DNA of 50,911 nucleotides from Syntrophaceae bacterium (GTDB lineage: Bacteria; Desulfobacterota; Syntrophia; Syntrophales; UBA2185), in NCBI GenBank assembly GCA_003153775.1, contig PMBI01000009.1, positions 1 through 50,911 on the forward strand, read 5' to 3'. How positions within the stretch are numbered: position 1 is the stretch's first letter; each line of letters begins with the position of its first letter. The notes under the pieces are model-generated. The model worked only from the letters and a program-made list of their open reading frames with translations. It did not search any database and was not told where the DNA came from. Below, piece by piece: positions 8,369 to 18,496 of this stretch. Both the position numbers and the translations under genes were made by a program.

Positions 8369-8393
8369 GTGGGCTTATGCCCACTTTTTTTTT
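8369..8393 (+). terminator. Attenuator-like hairpin with U-tract in the rimP leader
   Basis: The stem GTGGGC/GCCCAC with loop TTAT is followed by nine T. It is a complete intrinsic terminator placed between the predicted promoter and rimP. Similar GTGGGC hairpins precede rimP operons in other Proteobacteria (recalled family knowledge), where they are thought to attenuate the nusA operon. It could control read-through into the operon by NusA-dependent feedback. Confidence 0.65.
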
Positions 8394-8500
8394 CGAAAAT
8401 GCCTGGATAGACAGGCGCAATCCGCAAGCGCGGAGATGGTTATGAGGCGGACATGCCGGGTGCGGCAAGCTTGCCTAAGCTGTTGATGGATCGGAGATAA

Positions 8501-8980
8501 ATGGCTGATAAGTCGATTACATACCGGGAAAAAATCATAGAACTCATCGAGCCTGTGATCGAATCCGAAGGCATGGAAATCGTCGATGTTGAATGCCTGA
8601 AAATGAAATCCCGATGGCTGGTGCGGATTTACATCGATAAGGAGGGAGGTGTCACCATTGCCGATTGTTCTGAAATCAGCAAACAGGCCGGCGACAGCCT
8701 TGATGTTTATGATGCACTTCCCGGCTCTTATACGCTGGAGGTTTCTTCTCCGGGCCTGGATCGTCCCCTTACGAGGGACAAGGATTTCATTAAATACCGC
8801 GGACATAACGTCCGCATCAGGACATGCGAAAAGATCGAGGGCGCGAAGAATTTTCACGGGATACTAAATGATTATCTTGATGAAAACGGCGCGAAGACTC
8901 TGGTAGTCGATGTTTCGGGGAAGATTTATCACATACCGAGGGATTTGGTGGTAAAGGCACATCTTGTTTATGAATTTTGA
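8501..8980 (+). CDS. rimP: Ribosome maturation factor RimP
   Basis: 159 residues. It assists late assembly of the 30S subunit, binding near S12. The N-terminal alpha/beta domain (DVECLKMKSRWLVRIYIDKE) and the family motif YTLEVSSPGLDRPL are clear, followed by an Sm-like C-terminal domain ending in the PRDLVVKAHLVYEF strand. A GGAG ribosome site precedes the ATG. It is the first gene of the rimP-nusA-infB cluster, 21 bases before nusA. Confidence 0.97.
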   Translation: MADKSITYREKIIELIEPVIESEGMEIVDVECLKMKSRWLVRIYIDKEGGVTIADCSEISKQAGDSLDVYDALPGSYTLEVSSPGLDRPLTRDKDFIKYRGHNVRIRTCEKIEGAKNFHGILNDYLDENGAKTLVVDVSGKIYHIPRDLVVKAHLVYEF

Positions 8981-9001
8981 TGCAAATATGGAGGACTCTC
9001 A

Positions 9002-10264
9002 ATGTTACCAGAACTTAAACGTCTGATCGAGCAGATGGGTAAGGATAGAGGTATAGACAAAGGTGTCATTATAGATGCACTGGAAACGGCCATGCTGACC
9101 GCTGCGCGGAAAAAATTAGGACTCCACGTGGAACTTGAGGCCCACTACAACGAAGAAGTGGGAGAAGTTGAGGTCTTTCAATTCAAAACCGTCGTAGATA
9201 AAGTGCTGGATAATGATGTCCAGATTGCATTAGCCGAAGCACGTCGAACCCTGGATGAAGGAGCGGAAAGGGGAGACAGCCTCGGGATGAAGATAGAAAC
9301 GAGCACCTTTGGCAGGATTGCCGTTCAGACTGCCAAGCAAATAATCATTCAAAAAGTTAAGGACGCTGAGCGGGATAACGTTTACGATGAATATAAAGAT
9401 AAGAAGGGCGAACTGGTCAGCGGCTTTGTGCAAAGGTTTGACGGCGGAAATATTATCGTCAACCTCGGGCGGGCTGAAGGCGTCATACCCACGGCGGAAC
9501 AGATCTACAGAGAATCATACAAACGAGGCGAGCGGATTCGGGCATACGTCTGCGATGTAAAAAAGATAACCAAAGGACCCCAAATCATCCTCTCCAGGAC
9601 CCATCCCAGTTTCCTCAGGGCACTTTTCGAAGTGGAAGTGCCGGAGATATCCGAAGGTCTGATCGAGATTGTGAATGTGGCAAGAGAACCGGGAAAACGG
9701 GCCAAGATATCGGTGAGAACAAAAGATAAGGATATCGATCCGGTGGGTGCATGCGTCGGCATGCGGGGTTCCCGCGTGCAAAGCGTAGTTCAGGAGCTGA
9801 GGGGAGAGAAGATAGACATTGTTCCGTACTCCGGCGATAACGCCAACTATGTCTGCAGCGCCCTCTCGCCGGCCAAGGTCAACCGCGTCATCATGGATGA
9901 GGACAGTCGCTCCATGGAGGTAATAGTTCCCGACGATCAGCTCTCTTTGGCAATCGGGAAGAACGGGCAGAATGTGAGGCTGGCGGTTAAATTGACGGGA
10001 TGGAAGATCGACGTTAAGAGCGAATCCATGGCTGCGTCACAGGAGGAGGAAGGATTCAAGTCCCTCATCAAGATTCCCGGCATCGGTGATGCCATGGCGG
10101 AAAAACTTTTCAATGAGGGCTTCAAAAGCATTGCCATGATCTCAGCAGCGGAACCTGAGATGCTGTCGGCGATTCAGGGTGTGGGAGAAAAGAGCGCGAC
10201 GCAGTGGATTGAAGCGGCAGTTAAGATTATCGATGAAGAGACGGCAGAAAAGAAAAGCTCCTGA
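9002..10264 (+). CDS. nusA: Transcription termination/antitermination factor NusA
   Basis: 420 residues. It binds RNA polymerase near the RNA exit channel and modulates pausing, termination and antitermination. Domains in order are the polymerase-binding N-terminal domain (1-~125), S1 (~135-200, with GFVQRFDGGNIIVNLGRAEG), two KH domains (~230-345, GACVGMRGSRVQSVVQEL and LAIGKNGQNVRLA), and a single helix-hairpin-helix tail (~350-415, IPGIGDAMAEKL, IQGVGEKSA). It lacks the second acidic repeat of the E. coli protein. A GGAGG lies just upstream of the start. It may act on the leader hairpin at 8369. Confidence 0.97.
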   Translation: MLPELKRLIEQMGKDRGIDKGVIIDALETAMLTAARKKLGLHVELEAHYNEEVGEVEVFQFKTVVDKVLDNDVQIALAEARRTLDEGAERGDSLGMKIETSTFGRIAVQTAKQIIIQKVKDAERDNVYDEYKDKKGELVSGFVQRFDGGNIIVNLGRAEGVIPTAEQIYRESYKRGERIRAYVCDVKKITKGPQIILSRTHPSFLRALFEVEVPEISEGLIEIVNVAREPGKRAKISVRTKDKDIDPVGACVGMRGSRVQSVVQELRGEKIDIVPYSGDNANYVCSALSPAKVNRVIMDEDSRSMEVIVPDDQLSLAIGKNGQNVRLAVKLTGWKIDVKSESMAASQEEEGFKSLIKIPGIGDAMAEKLFNEGFKSIAMISAAEPEMLSAIQGVGEKSATQWIEAAVKIIDEETAEKKSS

Positions 10265-10351
10265 GAGGGGCGTAAATTGGGGGAAAAACCCTCAAAGACG
10301 AGCTTATGAAAAGACACATTTCTACAACCATTACATGTGAGGGTCTCAAGA

Positions 10352-13060
10352 ATGTCTAAGAAAAGAGTCTACGAGTTAGCCAAGGAATTGGGTATCGACA
10401 GCAAGGAGCTGATATCTCGTTTGGAAAAATTCGGCATTGCTGTGAAGTCCCATTCGAGTACTCTGGAAGACGAAGATGTGGAGAAAATACAGAAGGATTT
10501 ACTATCAGGTGAACCACATGAAATGGTCGAGCAAAGAATAAAGTCCACAATTATAAGAAGGCGGGCGGTTCGTCCCGCTGCGGAAGAAATTACAGCAGAG
10601 CCCATAGAGGCCGAGATTCCCGCAGCGCCCGAAGAAAAGAAGATTGATTCAGGAGTATCAAAAGAGGCCAAGAAAGAAAAGGCAGGCCCCAAAGAAGTGC
10701 AGGCAAAGGCGACCGCTGCTGCTGAAAAGGCGCCAAAGAAAACTGTTCCTGCGGAAGCAATTCCGCCTAAGGTCGCCAAGCCGGAAGAACCCGCTGTCGA
10801 AGAAATAAAGGTGGAGAGCCAGATGAAGCCTGCCCTCGCAGTTGAAGAAATCGCAAAGAAGCCCAAGAAGAAGATTGAGTTGGTTGAAAAGAAGCCTGCC
10901 CCTCCGTCGACAACCCCGCAAGCGGCCCCGGAAGCAAAGGAGGCTCCTCAAAAAGAGGATAAGAAAGAAGCTGTAACTGCTCACGCGCCCAAAGAAGCCG
11001 CACCTCTGCCAAAGAAAGAGCAGCCGCAGAAGCCGACACTAAAAATAGTAAAGGAAATCACCCCTGCCAAGCCGGGGGAAAAGCCGGTTAAGTGGGAGCC
11101 GGACAAGGCCAAGATAAAGGGCAAAAAGCCTGTTGAAGTCGTGATGGAAGAATTGCCGTCTGCAAGGAAAAAAGCTTTTATCAAAAAACTCGTAGATAAG
11201 AAAGACAGACGCGAGGACCTGGACAGGGAAGAGAGAGTCAGTAAGTGGAAGGATGGCAAAAGGCAGGTAGCTGCCAAAATGAAAAAGACGGCCATCACCA
11301 CACCGAAGGCGATAAAGAGAAGGATAAAGGTAGGTGAAGTAATAACCGTCGGCGAGCTTGCAAAAAAAATGGGTGTTAAGGCGAGCGAAGTTATTACCAA
11401 GCTGATCGGACTCGGCTTGATGGCTACCATCAACCAGGCTATCGAGATTGACGCCGCAACCCTAATTGCCGGCGAATTTGGATACCAGGTGGAATCAGTC
11501 GGAGCCGAATATGATGAACCTCTCCAGAAAGTTGAGCCTCTTGCCGAAAATCTGACGACCAGGGCGCCCGTGGTCACGATCATGGGACATGTTGACCATG
11601 GGAAGACCTCTCTACTCGATGCCATAAGGCAGACCAATGTAATCGCCGGCGAGGTGGGGGGTATTACTCAAGCCATCGGGGCATACCATGTCCACATTAA
11701 AGACAGAGATATTGTTTTCCTTGATACACCGGGCCATGAAGCCTTCACGGCAATGAGGGCCAGGGGCGCCCATGTAACAGATATCGTCGTACTGGTAGTT
11801 GCGGCTGATGACGGCGTAAAGGACCAGACTATAGAGGCCATCAATCATGCGCGTGTTGCAGGAGTTCCCATAATCGTTGCCATCAATAAGATAGACAAAC
11901 CGGGAGCAGATCCGGGCAAAATCAGGCAGGTCCTCTCCGATTATAATCTCATCTCTGAAGCATGGGGAGGCGATACCATATACTGCGAGGTATCCGCGAA
12001 GAAAAAACTGGGCATAGAAGAGCTTCTGGAAATGATTCTTCTTCAAGCGGACGTCATGGATCTGCGTGCCGACGCCAACAGGCCTGCCCGCGGCGTTATA
12101 ATCGAAGCAAAACTTGATCGGGGACGCGGGCCTGTAGCGACCGTGCTCATCGAAGAAGGCACACTGAGAGACGGCGACGCCTTTGTCTCCAGAACGGAAT
12201 TTGGCAAGGTTAGGGCGCTGATTAACGATCAGGGAACGAGGGTGGAAGAGGTTGGACCGTCAATGCCGGTGGAAGTAATAGGGTTTTCAGGGGTCCCCCA
12301 GGTGGGTGCGGAGTTTATAGGTGTGGAGGATGAGAAGAAGGCCCGCAGCATTGGGGAATACTGGATAAGAAAAGAACGCGAACGGGAACTTTCCAAATCG
12401 TCAAAAATTACACTCGAGCAATTATACCAGAAAATTAAAGAAGGGGTTAAGGAGCTCAACGTCATCATAAAAGGAGACGTGCAGGGCTCTATAGAGGCTA
12501 TGGCCGACGCCTTGAATAAGCTAAGTACAGCCGATATCAAACTGAAGATTATCCACAGTTCAACAGGCGCTATTACGGAAACGGATGTCATGCTCGCATC
12601 GGCATCCAACGCCATAGTAATCGGGTTTAACGTCAGACCGGATAGCAGGGTTACGGAAATCGCCGAACAAGAGGGCGTCGAAATCAAGTTATATGAAGTC
12701 ATTTACGATGTTATTGCGGATGTGAGAGCCGCCATGGAAGGCCTCCTCGAACCTGTCTATAAAGAAACGGTAATTGGCCGAGCGGACGTAAGGGAATTAT
12801 TCAAGGTGCCGAAGATCGGAACCATCGCCGGAAGCTATGTGACGAGCGGCAAGATTGCGAGAAATGCAAATCTTAAGTTGGTGCGGGACGGGGTGCAGAT
12901 TTACGACGGCAAGTTACTCTCCTTAAGGAGGTTCAAGGATGACGCCAAAGAAGTGATGGAAGGATTCGAATGCGGTATCGGGATAGAGGGCTACAACGAT
13001 ATCAGAGTAGGTGACGTCATCGAGGCTTATATTAATGAGGAAATGGAAAGAAAGCTCTGA
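10352..13060 (+). CDS. infB: Translation initiation factor IF-2
   Basis: 902 residues. GTPase that brings initiator fMet-tRNA to the 30S subunit and promotes subunit joining. It has an N-terminal IF2N domain ([19 protein letters not shown]), a long Ala/Lys/Glu/Pro-rich linker (~70-290), a second IF2N (~320-370), and the G domain with GHVDHGKTS near residue 411, [16 protein letters not shown] and the SAKK loop. Domains II-IV end the protein. I prefer the ATG at 10352, with GAGGG about 8 bases upstream, over an in-frame GTG at 10337. The linker has strongly biased composition, as usual for bacterial IF-2. Confidence 0.97.
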   Translation: MSKKRVYELAKELGIDSKELISRLEKFGIAVKSHSSTLEDEDVEKIQKDLLSGEPHEMVEQRIKSTIIRRRAVRPAAEEITAEPIEAEIPAAPEEKKIDSGVSKEAKKEKAGPKEVQAKATAAAEKAPKKTVPAEAIPPKVAKPEEPAVEEIKVESQMKPALAVEEIAKKPKKKIELVEKKPAPPSTTPQAAPEAKEAPQKEDKKEAVTAHAPKEAAPLPKKEQPQKPTLKIVKEITPAKPGEKPVKWEPDKAKIKGKKPVEVVMEELPSARKKAFIKKLVDKKDRREDLDREERVSKWKDGKRQVAAKMKKTAITTPKAIKRRIKVGEVITVGELAKKMGVKASEVITKLIGLGLMATINQAIEIDAATLIAGEFGYQVESVGAEYDEPLQKVEPLAENLTTRAPVVTIMGHVDHGKTSLLDAIRQTNVIAGEVGGITQAIGAYHVHIKDRDIVFLDTPGHEAFTAMRARGAHVTDIVVLVVAADDGVKDQTIEAINHARVAGVPIIVAINKIDKPGADPGKIRQVLSDYNLISEAWGGDTIYCEVSAKKKLGIEELLEMILLQADVMDLRADANRPARGVIIEAKLDRGRGPVATVLIEEGTLRDGDAFVSRTEFGKVRALINDQGTRVEEVGPSMPVEVIGFSGVPQVGAEFIGVEDEKKARSIGEYWIRKERERELSKSSKITLEQLYQKIKEGVKELNVIIKGDVQGSIEAMADALNKLSTADIKLKIIHSSTGAITETDVMLASASNAIVIGFNVRPDSRVTEIAEQEGVEIKLYEVIYDVIADVRAAMEGLLEPVYKETVIGRADVRELFKVPKIGTIAGSYVTSGKIARNANLKLVRDGVQIYDGKLLSLRRFKDDAKEVMEGFECGIGIEGYNDIRVGDVIEAYINEEMERKL

Positions 13061-13162
13061 GGCGGAAGCCTGGAAAAAACATATAGACGAAATGCATGAT
13101 TTGGATATTGGGGCCTTTCACTTGTTTGGAATTTCGGATTTAGAGTTCACTTACGATAAGAT

Positions 13163-13501
13163 ATGGTTATAGGATCCGGCATCATAGATTTGCTGATCGT
13201 CGAAAGCAGATCCCTTAAGGAAAAAAGAGGCGTCCTGAACAGGATATTGAAACGGACCCAAAACGAGTTCAATATTTCTATCGCCGAAATCGGCCAGAAT
13301 GACCACTGGAAGAGGGCACAGATCGGTTTCAGTCTTGTAGGGAATGACAGGCGTTATATAAATGGAAAAATTGACCACGTCCTGCAATTTGTCGACCGTC
13401 TTCACTTGGCTGAAGTGTTGAATTCAAAAATTGAGATAACCAATCTCCCGGATTCGATGGACCACATCGAATACAACGAGGATAAGTATAATGAGTTTTA
13501 A
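13163..13501 (+). CDS. ylxP: YlxP-like DUF503 protein
   Basis: 112 residues of the DUF503/YlxP family: the opening GSGIIDLLIVESRSLKEKRG followed by SIAEIGQNDHWKRAQIGF is diagnostic. The family sits between infB and rbfA in many bacteria, and a ribosome-associated role for it has been proposed. The stop codon overlaps the rbfA start by 11 bases, so the two are translationally coupled. No strong ribosome site precedes the ATG. Confidence 0.9.
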   Translation: MVIGSGIIDLLIVESRSLKEKRGVLNRILKRTQNEFNISIAEIGQNDHWKRAQIGFSLVGNDRRYINGKIDHVLQFVDRLHLAEVLNSKIEITNLPDSMDHIEYNEDKYNEF

Positions 13502-13862
13502 GAGGGCAACCCGCGTGGCGGATCTCATTATGGCAGATATTTCGGATATCCTCTTGAGGGACATCAGTGATCCGCGTATCAAGTCAGTTACCATTACCGG
13601 CGTAAAACTGACGGATGATCTGCGCTTTGCCAGAATATTTTTTGTCGAGATGGGCAAGGATACCTGCGACCCTCAAACCAAAACAGCCCTGGAAAAAGCA
13701 ACCGGTTTTTTGAAGAGGGAACTCGGAAAAAGACTGAGACTGCGTTATGTGCCGGATATTATTTTCGTGTGCGACGAATCTTTCGCGTACGGAAGCCGAA
13801 TAGATAAACTGCTTGCAGAAATACGAACAACAGAGGAACCGGATGCTGAAAAGAATCATTGA
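13491..13862 (+). CDS. rbfA: 30S ribosome-binding factor RbfA
   Basis: 123 residues with a KH-like fold. It is a cold-shock 30S assembly factor that binds the 16S rRNA helix-1 region. Family features include RVADLIMADISDILLRDISD, the DPRI motif, and a C-terminal RLRYVPDIIFVCDESFAYG block. It overlaps ylxP upstream and the DHH phosphoesterase gene downstream (20 bases), giving a tightly coupled ylxP-rbfA-nrnA set. Confidence 0.95.
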   Translation: MSFKRATRVADLIMADISDILLRDISDPRIKSVTITGVKLTDDLRFARIFFVEMGKDTCDPQTKTALEKATGFLKRELGKRLRLRYVPDIIFVCDESFAYGSRIDKLLAEIRTTEEPDAEKNH

Positions 13863-14805
13863 TGTGATAAATAAGCACAACTCTTTTCTTATTGTCTCGC
13901 ATGTCAGACTTGACGGCGACGCGCTGGGATCGGAGCTGGCCCTGTATCAAATGCTTTCCAATATGGGCAAGGCGGTTACAGTTTACAATCAGGATGAAAC
14001 ACCGGGCAATTATCGTTTCCTCCCCGGAAGCGATAAGATCGTACATAAGCTTCCGTCCCTTGAAAAATGTGATGTGGTATTCGTCCTCGATTGCAGCGAA
14101 TTTGACAGGATCGGAGATGAAGCTTCCCGCGTCGGTAACATGCAGCGTATCATAAACATCGACCATCATGTCTCAAACAGGAACTTTGGGAGCCTTGTTC
14201 TCATTGACCACAATGCGAGTTCCGCGGCGGAGCTGCTCTACAGGCTTATGCTGAAGATGGATGTTGATATCACGAGGGAAATAGCAACCAATCTGTATGC
14301 AGCAATTATTACCGACACGGGGGGATTCTGTTACGGAAATACCAAAAAGGACACTCTTATTGCAGCGGGAAACCTTGTGGAAAAAGGAGCCGATCCTCAG
14401 TGGATTTCAGAGAATGTGTATGAGAGCAACCCTCTTTCGAAGATAAGACTCTTGACAAAGGTGCTCGAAACGCTTGCTTTCGACTGGGACAGAAAAGTCG
14501 GCTACATGGTTGTGCACCGGAAAGACCTCAACGATGTGGGGGCGCTGGTGGAGTACACCGAAGGCTTTGTGGATATCCCCCGCTCCATTGACGGAGTGGA
14601 AGTGTCCATCCTCTTCACTGAATTATCAGAGTACCAATTCAAGTTAAGCCTTCGTTCAAAAGGAAAAGTGAATGTGGAACGTGTCGCGAGGGCATTCGGT
14701 GGAGGTGGGCATATTAATGCCGCAGCGTGCCTTATAGATGGAGACTTCAATACTGTTTTGCAGCGAGTTCTGGGCGCTGTTGCCGACCTTTCATCAAATC
14801 CATGA
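13843..14805 (+). CDS. nrnA: DHH/DHHA1 phosphoesterase, NrnA-type oligoribonuclease/pAp phosphatase
   Basis: 320 residues. It cleaves short oligonucleotides and/or 3'-phosphoadenosine phosphate and, in some members, linear di-nucleotides from cyclic-dinucleotide breakdown (family knowledge). Visible metal-binding motifs are HVRLDGDALGS, FVLDCS, the DHH triad in NIDHHVSN, and AAIITDTGGF. The C-terminal DHHA1 domain carries the FGGGGHINAA substrate loop. The ATG at 13843 with GAGGA just upstream is preferred over an earlier in-frame codon inside rbfA. Because the pilus operon here has a c-di-GMP riboswitch, a role in pGpG clearance is possible but unproven. Confidence 0.9.
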   Translation: MLKRIIDVINKHNSFLIVSHVRLDGDALGSELALYQMLSNMGKAVTVYNQDETPGNYRFLPGSDKIVHKLPSLEKCDVVFVLDCSEFDRIGDEASRVGNMQRIINIDHHVSNRNFGSLVLIDHNASSAAELLYRLMLKMDVDITREIATNLYAAIITDTGGFCYGNTKKDTLIAAGNLVEKGADPQWISENVYESNPLSKIRLLTKVLETLAFDWDRKVGYMVVHRKDLNDVGALVEYTEGFVDIPRSIDGVEVSILFTELSEYQFKLSLRSKGKVNVERVARAFGGGGHINAAACLIDGDFNTVLQRVLGAVADLSSNP

Positions 14806-14832
14806 ATAGTGACTTGATGAAGAGACACTGCC

Positions 14833-14873
14833 TGAAGGCCCGGACCCTGTAAAAAGGCGGCTTCATTTTTTTT
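14833..14873 (+). terminator. Intrinsic terminator between nrnA and truB
   Basis: TGAAGGCC (14833-14840) pairs with GGC-gg-CTTCA (14856-14865), leaving a two-base bulge and a 15-base loop, and is followed by eight T (14866-14873). It lies 12 bases before truB, so it may attenuate rather than fully stop transcription. Confidence 0.55.
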
Positions 14874-14884
14874 GCGAGCTCATC

Positions 14885-15820
14885 ATGAATGGCATCGTTG
14901 TTATCGACAAACCTCCGGGAAAGACGTCTCATGACGTGGTCGAGGACGTCAAGAAGGCCCTCTCAGTGAAAAAGGCCGGGCATGCGGGCACCCTGGATCC
15001 AATGGCGACCGGCGTATTGCCCGTTTGTCTGGAAGAGGCGACAAAGTTAGTCCAGTTCCTGTCAACGGACACGAAAGACTATACGGCGACTATGTTATTG
15101 GGGGTAAAGACAGACACCCAGGATATAGAAGGCAAGATCATTGCCCGTGATAATCCGAATGTCATGCATGAGGACATAGAAGATATTTTTTTTCGCTTTG
15201 TGGGAGAGACAGAACAGGTGCCTCCCCGATATTCAGCTATAAAATATAAGGGGAAGCCTTTATATAAATGGGCAAGGAAGGGCATCACCATTGAACCTCC
15301 GCGGAGGATTATAAAGATCTCCGCGATCACGATCGATGAAGTGAATTTACCCTATGTGACTTTCAGGGTCTCATGTTCAAAGGGGACCTATGTGAGGTCA
15401 CTGTGTTCCGACATAGGCGAAATGCTGGGTTGTGGAGCATGTCTGGCAAGCCTGCGCAGAACAAGAAGCGGCAGTTTCTTTGAGGCGTCTGCCATACCTC
15501 TTGACGAACTTGAAAATGCGGCGGGGAAATGGCCGCCAGACGGTATTATCCCTCTGATTGACGCCCTGCCTCATATCGCCGCGATTTGTGTGGATCACGA
15601 ATTCGCCAGAAAATTGAGGGACGGTTATCAGCCGGTTGCAGAAACATTGAGAATATATCAAATCCCTTCCCTTGCAGATGGAGATATGGTAAAATTTGTG
15701 GATGAAATAGGCAACCTTGTTTCTGTTGCGAAAATGCTTTGTGCATCCGACCGGATTGATTCGCTGGACGGATATAAGCAGGCGGCTAAGATCGTAAGAA
15801 TCTTTAATACCGACAAGTGA
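14885..15820 (+). CDS. truB: tRNA pseudouridine(55) synthase TruB
   Basis: 311 residues. Converts U55 of tRNA to pseudouridine in the T-loop. Motifs seen are the N-terminal NGIVVIDKPPGKTSHDVV, the catalytic-Asp loop GHAGTLDPMATGVLPV (Asp of TLDP), YTATMLLGVKTDTQD, and CSKGTYVRSLCSDIG. The C-terminal half carries a PUA-like extension with less conserved sequence. It sits in the usual order after rbfA/nrnA and before rpsO. Confidence 0.96.
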   Translation: MNGIVVIDKPPGKTSHDVVEDVKKALSVKKAGHAGTLDPMATGVLPVCLEEATKLVQFLSTDTKDYTATMLLGVKTDTQDIEGKIIARDNPNVMHEDIEDIFFRFVGETEQVPPRYSAIKYKGKPLYKWARKGITIEPPRRIIKISAITIDEVNLPYVTFRVSCSKGTYVRSLCSDIGEMLGCGACLASLRRTRSGSFFEASAIPLDELENAAGKWPPDGIIPLIDALPHIAAICVDHEFARKLRDGYQPVAETLRIYQIPSLADGDMVKFVDEIGNLVSVAKMLCASDRIDSLDGYKQAAKIVRIFNTDK

Positions 15821-15969
15821 ACTTACGACGGGCATTAAATCTATTTGGGGAAGAATGAAGTACATAAGCAGAAGCGAACCCTTAACAAGGTTGGGTAGTT
15901 TCCTGCTGCTTTCGGAATGGATATTAACAAATTATTGGCTACGACTAATTTTAGGGAGGATATAAAGCG

Positions 15970-16236
15970 GTGTTAGATTCGGTAAAAAGAAAGGACGTCA
16001 TTAACAATTTCCAATTACATGCGGTAGACACGGGTTCTCCTGAAGTCCAGATTGCTCTTCTCAGCGCCAGGATAGAATACTTGACGGAACATTTCAAGGC
16101 ACACAAAAAGGATCATCATTCGCGCAGAGGTCTTTTGAAACTTGTCGGCAAGAGAAGGCGCCTTCTGGATTATCTAAGAAAAAAGGATGTGGAGAGGTAC
16201 AGGAGCGTTATTCAGCGTCTGGGACTAAGAAAATAA
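15970..16236 (+). CDS. rpsO: 30S ribosomal protein S15
   Basis: 88 residues, full length for S15, which binds the central domain of 16S rRNA. Signatures are [41 protein letters not shown] and the terminal [12 protein letters not shown]. It begins with GTG at 15970 behind a strong AGGGAGGA. The 149-base leader (15821-15969) may hold S15 autoregulatory structure, but I could not define one. pnp follows, the usual pairing. Confidence 0.97.
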   Translation: MLDSVKRKDVINNFQLHAVDTGSPEVQIALLSARIEYLTEHFKAHKKDHHSRRGLLKLVGKRRRLLDYLRKKDVERYRSVIQRLGLRK

Positions 16237-16375
16237 TCAAGCATCAAGTTCTGGAAGCTGAACGTAACTTTAGGTATCTTCCATTTCCATTGCGGAGTCG
16301 TTCGGATTTTCGTCCTTTGGTCCTATTTAAGAAACACGTATTTAGACAAAACTTTCATGAAGAGGGAACAATTAC

Positions 16376-18496
16376 ATGAACGATATATTTAGTAAGGATT
16401 TTGCGGGAAGAAGCATCTCCATCAAAGCAAACTACATGGCGCGTCAGGCCGACGGATCGGTCCTCGTAACATACGGTGACACCGTAGTCATTGTGACGGC
16501 AGTATCACTTAAGCATAAGAGGGAGGGCGTAGATTTCCTTCCTCTTACAGTCGATTATCAGGAAATGACTTTTGCAGCAGGGAAGATCCCCGGAGGGTTC
16601 TTTAAGCGTGAAGGCCGCCCCAATGAAAGAGAGGTCCTGACGTCTCGGATCATTGACAGATCCATCAGACCTCTTTTTCCAAAGAGTTACTACTTCGAAA
16701 CTCAACTCGTGGCAACAGTGCTCTCAGTCGATAATGAAAATGATTCCGTTGTGGCAGCTTTACTCGGCGCCTCTGCCGCACTGGCAATTTCCGATATTCC
16801 CTTCAACGGGCCGATTGCCAGCGTCCGCATCGGCAGGGTTGACGGCAAATTTCTCGTGAACCCGTCAGCAGAGGTTTTGGAGAAAAGCGATTTCAATCTC
16901 TTCATCGTGGGAAGGAAAGTGTCGTCCGCGCCGGGAAGCAAAGATTTTGACATTAATCTGGTTATGCTTGAGGGTGATGCACGTGAAGTAGAGGAGGATG
17001 CAATTGTAGATGCCATCAATTTCGGCCTGGAGTCGTTGAGGCCGATAATTGAATTTCAAGATCATATTCGCGAGACCATCGGGAAAGCGAAACGGGTTGT
17101 GGTTGCAGTCGCCGTCAATGAAGCCCTTTTGGCAAAGGTAACCGAGAAGGCCAAAGACAGCATGAAAGAGGCCTATACTATAGCGCGAAAACAGGATAGG
17201 CACAACATGCTTGACCTGATAAGGGAAAAGGTCATCAAAGAAGTTTGCGCCGGGGATGACAAGCTTGGTCCCGAGGTCAGCAACATGCTGTCCGACATAG
17301 AGAGGCAAGTCGTCAGGAACATGATATTGCATGACAAGAGGAGGTCCGACGGCAGAACATCTACAGAGATCAGGCCGATCAGCGCCGAGGTAGGGATTCT
17401 CCCGAGGGCCCACGGTTCTGCCTTATTTACCCGGGGTGAAACCCAGGCTCTTGCCGCCCTCACACTTGGTACGTCTTCGGATGAGCAGCGTTTGGATTAT
17501 ATAGGCGGCGAAGAAATGAGAACCTTCATCCTGCACTATAATTTCCCGCCTTATTGCGTAGGCGAGGCAAAGCCGCTAAGGAGTCCGGGAAGAAGAGAAA
17601 TCGGACACGGCGCCCTGGCCAGAAAAGCCTTGCTTCCCGTCCTGCCCTCCGAGGAAATATTCCCTTATACGATAAGGATTGTCTCTGAGATACTGTCTTC
17701 CAACGGTTCATCGTCGATGGCCACGGTGTGCGGCAGTCTGCTGTCCCTGATGGACGCGGGTGTGCCGGTAAAGGATATCGTTGCCGGTATTGCCATGGGA
17801 TTGTTAAAAGATGACAACAATGTAGTTGTCCTTTCCGATATTCTCGGAGATGAGGACCATGCCGGCGACATGGATCTCAAGGTATGCGGGACGAAGAAGG
17901 GAATCACCGCATTGCAGATGGACATCAAGATAGGCGGCCTCAACGAGGATATCCTGAGAATGGCCCTGCAGCAGGCGAAAGAGGGACGGCTCTTTATCAT
18001 TGAGAAGCTCAGGGAAACTATTGCACAACCGCGGGAGGATATCTCCAAATATGCGCCACGGATTACAACGATCAAGGTCAGGCCCGAGAAGGTAAGGGAT
18101 GTGATCGGCAGCGGCGGGAAGAATATCAGGCAGATCATCAGTGAAACTGGTGTTACCATCGACGTGGAAGATGACGGTACGGTGACCATTGCGTCGAATG
18201 ACTCAGAAGCGGCGTCAAGGGCTGTAGCCATGGTCAAGTGGCTGACCGAAGACGCTGAGGTGGGAAAGATCTACCGCGGCACCGTCAAAAAGATAGTTGA
18301 TTTTGGCGCTTTCGTAGAAATATTACCCGGCACGGAAGGGCTGGTGCACATATCGCAGCTGTCGCGGGAGCGGGTCAAGAGTGTTACCGATGTCCTCCAT
18401 GAGGGCGAGGAAGTGATGGTAAAGGTTCTTGAGATCGACAAACAGGGGAAAATCCGCCTTAGCAGGAAAGATGCACTGAGTCCCAATGCACAATAA
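16376..18496 (+). CDS. pnp: Polyribonucleotide nucleotidyltransferase (PNPase)
   Basis: 706 residues, standard length. 3'-5' phosphorolytic exoribonuclease of the RNA degradosome. Two RNase-PH domains flank a helical linker (first ~10-220, second ~310-535; GGFFKREGRPNEREVLTSR, FTRGETQALAALTLGT, and DILGDEDHAGDMDLKV). These are followed by a KH domain (~555-615, RDVIGSGGKNIRQI) and S1 (~620-690, GAFVEILPGTEGLVHIS). The 139-base gap after rpsO shows no clear RNase III hairpin. Its end overlaps the next gene by 11 bases. Confidence 0.97.
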   Translation: MNDIFSKDFAGRSISIKANYMARQADGSVLVTYGDTVVIVTAVSLKHKREGVDFLPLTVDYQEMTFAAGKIPGGFFKREGRPNEREVLTSRIIDRSIRPLFPKSYYFETQLVATVLSVDNENDSVVAALLGASAALAISDIPFNGPIASVRIGRVDGKFLVNPSAEVLEKSDFNLFIVGRKVSSAPGSKDFDINLVMLEGDAREVEEDAIVDAINFGLESLRPIIEFQDHIRETIGKAKRVVVAVAVNEALLAKVTEKAKDSMKEAYTIARKQDRHNMLDLIREKVIKEVCAGDDKLGPEVSNMLSDIERQVVRNMILHDKRRSDGRTSTEIRPISAEVGILPRAHGSALFTRGETQALAALTLGTSSDEQRLDYIGGEEMRTFILHYNFPPYCVGEAKPLRSPGRREIGHGALARKALLPVLPSEEIFPYTIRIVSEILSSNGSSSMATVCGSLLSLMDAGVPVKDIVAGIAMGLLKDDNNVVVLSDILGDEDHAGDMDLKVCGTKKGITALQMDIKIGGLNEDILRMALQQAKEGRLFIIEKLRETIAQPREDISKYAPRITTIKVRPEKVRDVIGSGGKNIRQIISETGVTIDVEDDGTVTIASNDSEAASRAVAMVKWLTEDAEVGKIYRGTVKKIVDFGAFVEILPGTEGLVHISQLSRERVKSVTDVLHEGEEVMVKVLEIDKQGKIRLSRKDALSPNAQ

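Noticed and set aside
15821-16375. S15 autoregulatory pseudoknot and RNase III hairpin around rpsO-pnp
   Set aside because: Expected from E. coli, but I could not draw convincing stems in either gap.
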